Part shown: positions 1 to 5,311 of the stretch, in pieces
Layout: each line of letters starts with the position of its first letter
Numbering within the stretch: the first letter of the stretch is position 1
Assembly (NCBI GenBank): GCA_964467315.1
Contig: CAYXSA010000164.1
Span: 1-5,311 of the forward strand
Reading direction: 5' to 3'
From: JAAFIM01 sp964467315
GTDB lineage: Bacteria > Bacteroidota > Bacteroidia > Chitinophagales > Saprospiraceae
DNA length: 5,311 nt
The notes under the pieces: model-generated
Database searches by the model: none
What the model was told of the DNA's origin: nothing
Seen by the model: the letters and a program-made list of their open reading frames with translations, nothing else
Position numbers and translations under genes: made by a program

Positions 1-215
1 GGGATAGTAGGGGCGAATCAACATTCGCCCGCAACGCGTGAGGGATAGTAGGGGCAGACCAATGTGTCTGCCCTTTGGGCAGCACAGGACTGCCCCGAAT
101 AGCCCGACCCCGCCCCCTTTTGCGCGCCGCATTTGCGGCGTGCGCCTGCGCGAGCCGTAGCATGCTACGGCTTTACAGCGCAGGCGGGGGCGGGGGCACG
201 CCCCCCAAAAAAAAA
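1..215 (-). repeat. Composite palindromic intergenic repeat, copy 1 (reverse orientation)
   Basis: Read on the minus strand from 215 to 1, this copy has these modules in order. First come a run of nine T and the motif GGCGTGCCC. Next is a large head hairpin whose base pairs 186-195 with 108-117. It is followed by GGTCGGGCTAT (99-109), hairpin C (arms 77-82 and 90-95), an AAA spacer and hairpin D (arms 52-59 and 66-73, GGGCAGAC/GTCTGCCC). A linker reading CCTACTATCCCTCACGCG leads to hairpin E (arms 11-18 and 23-30, GGGCGAAT/ATTCGCCC), then CCTACTATCCC runs off the window edge. The same modules recur at 1734-1850 and 5164-5267, which shows this is a dispersed repeat and not unique regulatory DNA. 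It fills the region upstream of the Smr gene, and I see no coding capacity in it. It may extend beyond position 1. Confidence 0.85.
108..195. repeat. Nested cruciform-like head of repeat copy 1
   Basis: A 10-bp GC stem (108-117 with 186-195) encloses two further structures. One is a small hairpin (125-130 with 135-140, CGCCGC/GCGGCG). The other is a stem 144-151 with 178-185 (GCCTGCGC/GCGCAGGC), which itself surrounds a perfect 20-bp palindrome at 153-172, AGCCGTAGCATGCTACGGCT. The pairings are read directly from the sequence. Whether they form in RNA, in supercoiled DNA or not at all is unknown. In copy 2 the related palindrome lies outside the head hairpin, so here it seems to sit inside it. 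Confidence 0.8.
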
Positions 216-243
216 GTACCAATAACCCACTGCATCTACAAAA

Positions 244-1365
244 ATGGGAAAATTTCAGGTTAACGACCAAATCCGCTTCCGATATACGGGCGATGCGGCG
301 CGCATTACGCGGGATAATCTCGATGGCAGTTATATGGCTTGGTCGTATGATATTGACGGCGAAATTGTCGCTTTTGAGGACGATATAATTTTGTCGCGCG
401 ATTTTCGGCAGGCGGAACTCTCCAACATACGCGCTCGGCACGAAAAAATCAAGCGCCTATCGACGGAGGACGTTTTTTACGATAGCAAGGCTCTGGGCAA
501 AACGGAAATTTTGAACAAGGCGTTGAAAAAAGAGCTGGAAATAGAGAAGGAAATACGCCCAAGCGCAGCAGTTTCGGACGAACCCAAATTTATCGCCTCG
601 CCCATTCGGCAGCGAGCGGCGACCAATTCGGGTCTGTATATCGCTTTTTGGCAAGATGCGCCGCAGCATTATATCGTGTACTTGGTCAATGATACGCCCA
701 ATTCTATTGGCTTTTCGTACAAGCGCTATCTGAACAATTATCAGCAACAGGATTTGCAGCACACCATAGCGCCGCATGATTTTTATGCTGTAGATGAGCT
801 TCGGCATGGAGATTTTCACGAAAGCCCGATAATTGATTTTAGCAGCAAGTCCATCTATTTTGAAATTAGCCTAAAGCTCAAATTCAAGAGCTTTTTGACA
901 AAGCTGCGCGAAAATACGCCGCTCATGTCGGCTACGACGCATTTGTATCAGCTATTCGACCAAAATTATAATCCGCTGGAGCAGCAAAAGCGCAATCTAT
1001 CGGAGTACACCAAGCAGCATTTGGCGGAGCAGCCCGTAGTGGCGAAGCCGCAGCAGCTATCCATCACGGAGCAGCGGGCGCAGTTTCCGCGCGTGCTGGA
1101 TTTGCACGTAGAGCAACTGATAGCCGACCCCAAAAAAATCGTGGGTTCTATCCTCGGTTTTCAGCTCAATAAGATGGATGCTTATCTGCTAAAGGCGACC
1201 AAATTGGGCATAGAAAGCGTCGTTTTGATACATGGCATCGGCGATGGCAAGCTAAAAGATGCGGTCATCACGCGCCTGCGCACGCATCCGTTGGTTTTGC
1301 GCACAGTCAATGAGCATCACCCGCTCTATGGTTTTGGGGCTTCGGAAGTATATCTAAAGGGCTAA
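244..1365 (+). CDS. DUF2027 / Smr domain protein
   Basis: This is a 373-residue cytoplasmic protein with no signal peptide or membrane segment. Residues 1-55 form a small beta-rich front domain (MGKFQVNDQIRFRY, then a DGSYMAW stretch). Residues 56-115 are charged and probably helical. Residues 120-240 are a beta-rich central domain matching the DUF2027 pattern of Bacteroidota proteins. Residues 282-371 are an Smr domain with the LDLH motif at 285-288 and the HGIGDGKL loop at 330-337. Smr domains, named after the C-terminus of MutS2, bind or cut nucleic acid and in some proteins act on stalled ribosomes. The substrate here is unknown. The length and motif order fit the family, and both Smr motifs are intact. 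The ATG at 244 is preceded by A-rich sequence and no Shine-Dalgarno site, and starting there gives the normal N-terminus. The next gene begins 2 bases after the stop, so the two are probably cotranscribed. The assignment rests on recognised motifs, not on a search. Confidence 0.92.
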   Translation: MGKFQVNDQIRFRYTGDAARITRDNLDGSYMAWSYDIDGEIVAFEDDIILSRDFRQAELSNIRARHEKIKRLSTEDVFYDSKALGKTEILNKALKKELEIEKEIRPSAAVSDEPKFIASPIRQRAATNSGLYIAFWQDAPQHYIVYLVNDTPNSIGFSYKRYLNNYQQQDLQHTIAPHDFYAVDELRHGDFHESPIIDFSSKSIYFEISLKLKFKSFLTKLRENTPLMSATTHLYQLFDQNYNPLEQQKRNLSEYTKQHLAEQPVVAKPQQLSITEQRAQFPRVLDLHVEQLIADPKKIVGSILGFQLNKMDAYLLKATKLGIESVVLIHGIGDGKLKDAVITRLRTHPLVLRTVNEHHPLYGFGASEVYLKG

Positions 1366-1367
1366 AT

Positions 1368-1733
1368 ATGGAAGATTGGCAACTGGATTTTGAGTGGCTG
1401 CGGGTGCGCAATTTTGTAAAAAATGCGATGGGCAGCGATAAATTGCCCGATTTACAGGCGATTTTGCTGCTTATCGGCGTGCAGGAAACGCAGCAGATAC
1501 GCGAAGAATTTACGAAGGAAGAGAAGCAGGATTTGATGCACGTAGCCGTCTGCACGCTGCTGGCATTGGAGGGGCATTATGCATTGGAGGCGTATGATGA
1601 GGAGGGTTGGCCGCATTTTCGCTTGCTGTCGCCGCCCGCTTTTGTCGATATTAAGGCGCAAGAATACGCACTAAAGCGGCTTTCTATCCGCTATTTTGAC
1701 CTCGACCAGCACGAGCACGAGCAGGCGATTTGA
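1368..1733 (+). CDS. Conserved hypothetical protein, 121 residues
   Basis: This is a small soluble, acidic protein with no signal peptide or membrane helix. It starts MEDWQLDFEWLRVRNFV, continues with a KLPDLQAILLLIGVQE segment (about residues 25-40) and a helical FTKEEKQDLMHVAVCTLLAL segment (about 48-67), followed by a DEEGWPHFRLL stretch near 77-87. I recognise the pattern as a Bacteroidota conserved hypothetical from memory, but I know of no function and cannot assign one. The predicted make-up is mostly helical. It starts 2 bases after the Smr gene stop, with AAAGGG at 1356-1361 as a plausible weak ribosome-binding site, so translation may be coupled. Its TGA stop at 1731-1733 directly abuts the T-run that opens repeat copy 2. 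Confidence 0.85.
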   Translation: MEDWQLDFEWLRVRNFVKNAMGSDKLPDLQAILLLIGVQETQQIREEFTKEEKQDLMHVAVCTLLALEGHYALEAYDEEGWPHFRLLSPPAFVDIKAQEYALKRLSIRYFDLDQHEHEQAI

Positions 1734-1850
1734 TTTTTTTTGGGCGTGCCCGCGCCGCTAAAAAGGCGGCGCGGTCGGGCTATTTGAGCCGTAGTATGCT
1801 ACGGCTCTGCATATCCCTCACGCAAAGGGCGAATAATTATTCGCCCCTAC
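1734..1850 (+). repeat. Composite palindromic intergenic repeat, copy 2 (forward orientation)
   Basis: The copy begins with a run of eight T directly after the stop codon of the small hypothetical gene. GGGCGTGCCC (1742-1751) follows, then a head hairpin pairing 1750-1758 with 1766-1774 around a TAAAAAG loop, and GGTCGGGCTAT (1773-1783). Next is palindrome B, with 9-bp arms at 1786-1794 and 1799-1807 (GAGCCGTAG/CTACGGCTC), almost the same sequence as 153-172 in copy 1. A linker containing ATCCCTCACGC (1813-1823) leads to hairpin E, a perfect 20-bp palindrome at 1827-1846 (GGGCGAATAATTATTCGCCC), and then CCTAC. Modules C and D of the other copies are absent. The T-run precedes the stem, so in this direction it is not a standard intrinsic terminator, although the hairpins could still affect RNA ends. 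Confidence 0.85.
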
Positions 1851-1886
1851 AAGCCCACGCGCCAAAGGGGCGCGGGGCGCGGGCTT
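1851..1886 (+). other. GC-rich hairpin, possible weak transcription terminator
   Basis: Bases 1851-1856 (AAGCCC) pair with 1881-1886, and 1859-1863 (GCGCC) pair with 1876-1880. This gives 11 base pairs with a 2-base bulge and a 12-base loop. Only a short T stretch follows (TTTAT), so termination is possible but weak. The hairpin lies directly behind repeat copy 2 and may be a further, copy-specific module of that repeat. It could equally process or stabilise the 3' end of the upstream transcript. Confidence 0.4.
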
Positions 1887-1929
1887 TATCCCTTTGTACG
1901 GGCGGAACAAATAAAAAAGAAAAGCCCTA

Positions 1930-1937
1930 TAAATTTG
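1930..1937 (+). promoter_or_regulatory. Candidate Bacteroidota -7 promoter element
   Basis: The sequence TAAATTTG fits the TAnnTTTG -7 consensus of Bacteroidota primary sigma factors. It sits about 85 bases upstream of the ATG at 2022 in the only AT-rich stretch between the repeat and the TPR-CHAT gene. No TTTG -33 element is found at the usual spacing of about 20 bases. The nearest upstream TTTG, at 1893-1896, is too far away. The call is therefore tentative. Confidence 0.3.
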
Positions 1938-1985
1938 CAGCAAAGCCCCTTTTGTGGAAAAGCTGACGTATATTAGCAAGTTGGT

Positions 1986-2009
1986 TTTTTGTTGCTGTTT
2001 TTGTTGCTG
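1986..2009 (+). repeat. 12-bp perfect tandem duplication upstream of the TPR-CHAT start
   Basis: TTTTTGTTGCTG occurs at 1986-1997 and again directly at 1998-2009, followed by C and another TTTTTGCT. The unit is 12 bases, so copy-number change would keep any upstream reading frame. It lies between the candidate promoter and the ATG at 2022. It also contains the in-frame TTG at 1989 that could act as an alternative start, adding 11 hydrophobic residues. Confidence 0.8.
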
Positions 2010-2021
2010 CTTTTTGCTACT

Positions 2022-5000
2022 ATGAAATATCTGCTGCTATTCTATTTTTTTGTGCTTGCCGCCTGCCTTGATGCGCAGGATTTTCGCCGTTTTACGCTAT
2101 CGCAAATAGATAGTGTGTTATGGTCTACTTACAATTCGGGCAATTTTGAGGCGGCAGCGGCGCAGGCGCAAGCCGCCGCGCCGATAATTTTGCAAAAAAC
2201 AGGGGCAAAGCGCAATAGTTTTTATGTAAACCTTATGTGGATACGCGCCGAATGCGCCTACGACCTCGCCAATTACGCAGAGGCTCAAAGCCTTTGGGAT
2301 AGCGTTTTGCTGCTCGAAGCCCCCAAAAATGGGCAGCGCTACGCGAATTTTTTGCATGGGCACGCCCTATCCACGCTTAAAATGGGCAAATACGCTCAAG
2401 CAGAAATAGAACTGCAAAAAGTGTTGGACTTGCAAGAAAAAATTTCAGGCAAAAATACAGCCCTTTACGCCCATGAATGCAACGATTTGGCAGTCTTATA
2501 CGGCTTGATGGGAGAATACGAAAAAGCAAACGAGATTTACGCCCAGACCCTGCGCGTTTATGCAAATTTGTATGGAAAACAGCACGCTGACTATGCACAA
2601 GTACTGCATAACTGGGGCGTACTCGCCCTAAATACAGGAGATTACGAACGCGCCGAGCGGCTTTTGTCGGAGGCAATGCGCACACGCCTACAACTTTTCG
2701 GCAAAAATAGCCGCCCTTATGCGGGCAGCCTCAATAATTTTGCTGCCTTATTTGAGCGGCAAAATCGCTTCTCGGAAGCTGAAGCCCTATATAAAGAATG
2801 CCTACAACTGCGCGAACATCTCTATGGCACAGAACACCCGACATACATCAACGCGCTGAACAATCTCGGCATTCTCTACAAAGAAATGCGCCGCTACGAC
2901 GATGGGGAGAAAGCCCTAACCCAAGCGGCTAAAGGCTACAAAAACAAACTCGGCGAGCAGCATCAAGACTATATCACAGCCCTGAACAACTTAGCCATTT
3001 TATATACCTCTGCTACCCGATATAAGGAAGCTGCCGCTATTTTTAAAAAGTTATATCAGCTTGCTCGGCAACTCTATGGCGCAACACACCCCAAATACGC
3101 CACCATCATTACCAATTTTGCGGATTTATACGGCAAAATGCAGCAATACCCCGCTGCCATTGCCCTCGCCGAAGAAGCCTTAAAAATTAGCGAGCAAACT
3201 CAAAGCCTCCAACATCCACACCACCAAGATGCGCTATTGCGGCTTGCGCGTTTTCAGTACGCCAGCGGCGAGACTGCGAAAGGTCGGGCATATATACAGC
3301 GCTTTTTCGGCTGTCTGTACGCGCAGACATTAAGTTTTCCCATTCAAGCAGATTGGCAAGAATTAAGCAAAATCCGCTGGGAGAGCTACCAACCTATCGA
3401 GCTGCTTTTGCAGGCTTTAGAAATCGTCTTTGAGCATGAAGCTGATGCTTTGCAGCGCGTATTGCTCTCAAAAATCGCTATAGAGCTGCTACAGCAGGGG
3501 CGGGCTTATTTTTATACAGAAGCCGACCGCCTGAATGCGTTTAGGTTAAGCAGCCAATGGTTGGGGCGGAGTTTGCCCATTTTTTGGCAGTCGAAAGCGG
3601 CAGAGCCTGCCTTTGAGCTGGCGCAAATACACAAGTCGGCGCTCGTTTTGCAGAGCATTCGCAGCAGTGGTACACGCCGCTTTGGCGAATTGCCCGACTC
3701 GCTCGCACGCAAAGAAGACCGCTTGTATGCGGAGCAAAATCGGCTCAAAGCGCGGCTTTCCGACCAGCGCAGGCAGCAAGAATTAGACAGCTTTTTGCAG
3801 CTTTACAATGCATTGGGCATGGAGATAAGCGCCCTACAGCAGCGCATTCGGCGCGAGTATCCGCGCTACGCCGAGCTAAGAGAGCGCCCCGCAGCGGCTT
3901 CTGCGGCAGCTTTGCGGGCATTACTTCCGCCCAATACCGCCCTTATCGAATACACGCTTAGCGATAGCGGCGCTTATGCCTTTTATCTCGATGCGGTAAA
4001 TTTTGAGATGTTTCGACTCTCGGAAAGCAGCGCCACGCTCAATGCGGTAGCCGATTCTCTACACAGCACTTTAAGCGATTTTACAGCCCTTTTGCATGCG
4101 CCCGATAGCGCATACAGACGCTACAGCGAGCTTTCGCATTGGTGTTATGCGCGCTTGCTGGAGCCTCTTTTGAAGGCTCGCCCCAGCATCGAGCGGCTTA
4201 TCATCATACCCGATGCGAGCATTGCCCGCCTGCCTTTTGAGGTATTTTTGACTCAAGCGCCACAAAGCGGCGAGCAGCCAAATTACAAAGATTTGCCTTA
4301 TCTGCTGCTTAAATACACCATATCCTACAGCCCCTCTTCGCTGCTCTGGAAAAGCAACATAGAGCAAGGCAGACAGGGCGCGCATAAGGGGCGCATCTTG
4401 GCGATGGCTGCCGACTACTCCCCCGTCGCCGCCGCGCCTGACAGCAGCCACCGACTCCATATCCAGCGGCATATACGCAGCCGCTTGCAGCCCCTGCCCG
4501 CCGCACGCAGAGAGGTAGAAACGCTAAAAAACATGTTTTCAGAGGGCATTTTTTTGCTCAATAGCAGCGCTACAGAAGCCAATTTTAAGCGCTACGTCCA
4601 AGAATGCGATATTATCCACCTCGCTATGCACGGGCTAAGCGACGAACAAGAGCCAATACTCTCCACGCTGGTAATGAGCGAAAGCACAGACAGTACAGAA
4701 GATAATTTTTTGTACGCGCATGAGATAAGCCAAATGCGCTTGCATGCCCAGCTCGTCGTGCTCTCTGCCTGCGAAACAGGCAACGGCAAATTTGAAAATG
4801 GCAACGGGGTAGCCTCCCTTGCGCGTGCCTTTGCCTATGCGGGAGTGCCCTCGATGCTCGTTTCCCTATGGACTGTCAATGACCAAACTACCGCCCAACT
4901 CATCAATATCTATTACGAAAAGATGTGTGCGGGCGCAGATAAAGACAGCGCCCTGCGCAGCGCCAAATTGCAGTATCTACAGCAAGCTAAAGGCATTGCT

Positions 5001-5150
5001 GCACACCCCGCCTTTTGGTCGGCATTCTTGCAGGTCGGCGATACGCGCCCCTTACATCTGCCCCGAAATTGGCGCTGGGGCTGGGCGCTCGCTGCGCTGG
5101 GTATCGGGGGCGCGCTTTGGGTCGCCAAAAAAAAACGAGGAGTCCATTAG
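2022..5150 (+). CDS. TPR-CHAT protein: exported, membrane-anchored putative caspase-like peptidase
   Basis: This protein has 1042 residues. Residues 1-19 are an export signal (K2, hydrophobic 3-14). LAAC at 12-15 fits a lipobox, but signal peptidase I cleavage near A18/Q19 is also possible. Degenerate TPR helices span about 35-104. Seven regular 42-residue TPR units follow at 105-146, 147-188, 189-230, 231-272, 273-314, 315-356 and 357-398, most with an LNNLxxLY-like core and often ending in H; more degenerate helices follow. A charged coiled coil lies at about 560-622. The CHAT domain spans about 634-1007, with PD at 730-731, His870 in HLAMHG and Cys917 in LSACETG, so the caspase-type dyad is intact. 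A membrane helix at about 1019-1035 is followed by KKKR. CHAT domains are peptidases of the caspase/separase clan, and TPRs usually bind a partner or substrate. Here both probably face the periplasm, with the tail in the cytoplasm. The ATG at 2022 was chosen over the in-frame TTG at 1989 because it gives a normal signal peptide. No effector or substrate gene is adjacent, and the function is unknown. Confidence 0.94.
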   Translation: MKYLLLFYFFVLAACLDAQDFRRFTLSQIDSVLWSTYNSGNFEAAAAQAQAAAPIILQKTGAKRNSFYVNLMWIRAECAYDLANYAEAQSLWDSVLLLEAPKNGQRYANFLHGHALSTLKMGKYAQAEIELQKVLDLQEKISGKNTALYAHECNDLAVLYGLMGEYEKANEIYAQTLRVYANLYGKQHADYAQVLHNWGVLALNTGDYERAERLLSEAMRTRLQLFGKNSRPYAGSLNNFAALFERQNRFSEAEALYKECLQLREHLYGTEHPTYINALNNLGILYKEMRRYDDGEKALTQAAKGYKNKLGEQHQDYITALNNLAILYTSATRYKEAAAIFKKLYQLARQLYGATHPKYATIITNFADLYGKMQQYPAAIALAEEALKISEQTQSLQHPHHQDALLRLARFQYASGETAKGRAYIQRFFGCLYAQTLSFPIQADWQELSKIRWESYQPIELLLQALEIVFEHEADALQRVLLSKIAIELLQQGRAYFYTEADRLNAFRLSSQWLGRSLPIFWQSKAAEPAFELAQIHKSALVLQSIRSSGTRRFGELPDSLARKEDRLYAEQNRLKARLSDQRRQQELDSFLQLYNALGMEISALQQRIRREYPRYAELRERPAAASAAALRALLPPNTALIEYTLSDSGAYAFYLDAVNFEMFRLSESSATLNAVADSLHSTLSDFTALLHAPDSAYRRYSELSHWCYARLLEPLLKARPSIERLIIIPDASIARLPFEVFLTQAPQSGEQPNYKDLPYLLLKYTISYSPSSLLWKSNIEQGRQGAHKGRILAMAADYSPVAAAPDSSHRLHIQRHIRSRLQPLPAARREVETLKNMFSEGIFLLNSSATEANFKRYVQECDIIHLAMHGLSDEQEPILSTLVMSESTDSTEDNFLYAHEISQMRLHAQLVVLSACETGNGKFENGNGVASLARAFAYAGVPSMLVSLWTVNDQTTAQLINIYYEKMCAGADKDSALRSAKLQYLQQAKGIAAHPAFWSAFLQVGDTRPLHLPRNWRWGWALAALGIGGALWVAKKKRGVH

Positions 5151-5169
5151 GCAAGTAAAAGCCTTTTTT
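5149..5169 (+). terminator. Weak terminator-like stem overlapping the TPR-CHAT stop codon
   Basis: AGGC at 5149-5152 pairs with GCCT at 5161-5164 around an 8-base loop and is followed by a T-run (5164-5169). The stem is only four base pairs and uses part of the TAG stop codon, so it is a weak candidate. The T-run is also the first module of repeat copy 3, and the stronger hairpins lie beyond it. Confidence 0.25.
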
Positions 5170-5267
5170 ATGGCGTGCCCCTGCGCCAAAAAGGGCGCAG
5201 GGTCGGGCTATGCGGGGCAGCCCTGTGCTGCCCCAAAGGGCAGACACCTGGGGTCTGCCCCTACTAT
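5164..5267 (+). repeat. Composite palindromic intergenic repeat, copy 3 (forward orientation)
   Basis: The copy opens with six T (5164-5169) and GGCGTGCCC (5172-5180). The head hairpin pairs 5179-5187 (CCCTGCGCC) with 5194-5202 around an AAAAAG loop, followed by GGTCGGGCTAT (5201-5211). Hairpin C follows, with 8-bp arms at 5214-5221 and 5227-5234. After an AAA spacer comes hairpin D, with arms at 5238-5245 and 5253-5260 (GGGCAGAC/GTCTGCCC), and then CCTACTAT. The stretch 5200-5267 matches the reverse complement of 45-110 closely, with a few substitutions and two single-base insertions, mostly at loop positions. Palindrome B and hairpin E are absent. The copy begins 13 bases after the TPR-CHAT stop. 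Confidence 0.85.
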
Positions 5268-5311
5268 GCGCTTCGCGTTCACTTCGCTTCGCGGAGGGCT
5301 TCGCCGTTCGT
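5268..5311 (+). repeat. CTTCGC-rich tail at the window edge
   Basis: CTTCGC occurs at 5271-5276, 5282-5287, 5287-5292 and 5299-5304, with related GTTC and TTCG pieces between them. It takes the place of the CCCTCACGC linker seen after CCTACTAT in copy 1. It could be another module of the repeat or the start of unrelated DNA. The window ends before this can be decided. Confidence 0.4.

Noticed and set aside
1..215. CRISPR array suggested by repeated hairpins with spacers
   Set aside because: The hairpins differ from each other, spacing is irregular, and there are no unique spacers of constant length or cas genes.
75..263. Open reading frame of 62 codons on the plus strand upstream of the Smr gene
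   Set aside because: It lies almost wholly within repeat copy 1 and its peptide is a translation of the palindromes. The same GSTGLPRIARP peptide appears on the minus strand in repeat copy 3, because the DNA is repeated, not because a protein is conserved.
1734..1780. Classical intrinsic terminator after the hypothetical gene
   Set aside because: The T-run comes before the GC stem instead of after it, and on the other strand the stem is followed by A, so neither direction has the standard stem-then-U layout.
1730..1966. Open reading frame of 78 codons between the hypothetical gene and the TPR-CHAT gene
   Set aside because: It starts at a TTG overlapping the previous stop and runs through repeat copy 2. 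Its RSMLRL peptide is only the translation of palindrome B. There is no ribosome-binding site or protein-like composition.
4071..4472. Minus-strand open reading frame of 133 codons inside the CHAT coding region
   Set aside because: It is the shadow of a GC-rich real gene with a convincing domain structure on the plus strand. The antisense peptide shows no family features.
2022..5150. Part of a type III-E CRISPR (Craspase) or another known CHAT-based defence operon
   Set aside because: There is no Cas7-11-like gene, CRISPR array, gasdermin-like pore protein or other effector in the window, and the protein carries an export signal.
4987..5247. Minus-strand open reading frame of 86 codons over the TPR-CHAT 3' end and repeat copy 3
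   Set aside because: It is antisense to the CHAT C-terminus and to repeat DNA, with low-complexity residues and no recognisable domain.

Overview
The window looks like a piece of a Bacteroidota chromosome. The first gene has the architecture I know from Bacteroidota (a DUF2027-type front part with a C-terminal Smr domain), the second resembles a small conserved hypothetical protein of the same phylum, start codons lack good Shine-Dalgarno sites, and the intergenic DNA carries a 'GGCGTGCCC - hairpin - GGTCGGGCTAT' repeat that I recall, without having checked, as common in Bacteroidota genomes. I cannot name a genus.

Layout: positions 1-215 hold a long composite palindromic repeat in reverse orientation. 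Positions 244-1365 encode a DUF2027/Smr protein, followed after 2 bases by a 121-residue hypothetical protein (1368-1733); these two form a tight unit. Positions 1734-1850 hold a second, shorter copy of the repeat in forward orientation. It is followed by another GC-rich hairpin (1851-1886), a possible Bacteroidota-type -7 promoter element (1930-1937) and a 12-bp tandem duplication (1986-2009) just before the third gene. Positions 2022-5150 encode a large TPR-CHAT protein with an N-terminal export signal, at least seven 42-residue TPR repeats, a coiled coil, a CHAT (caspase-like) peptidase domain with intact His and Cys, and a C-terminal membrane helix. Positions 5164-5311 hold a third repeat copy in forward orientation and a CTTCGC-rich tail.

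The Smr protein probably works on nucleic acid or ribosomes in the cytoplasm, whereas the TPR-CHAT protein is probably exported and membrane-anchored. Nothing in the sequence ties the two transcription units together. There is no CRISPR array, transposase, tRNA or rRNA in the window. The most unusual content is the repeat family. Its three copies are built from the same set of small hairpin modules arranged differently, and the stems keep base pairing while their sequence changes.
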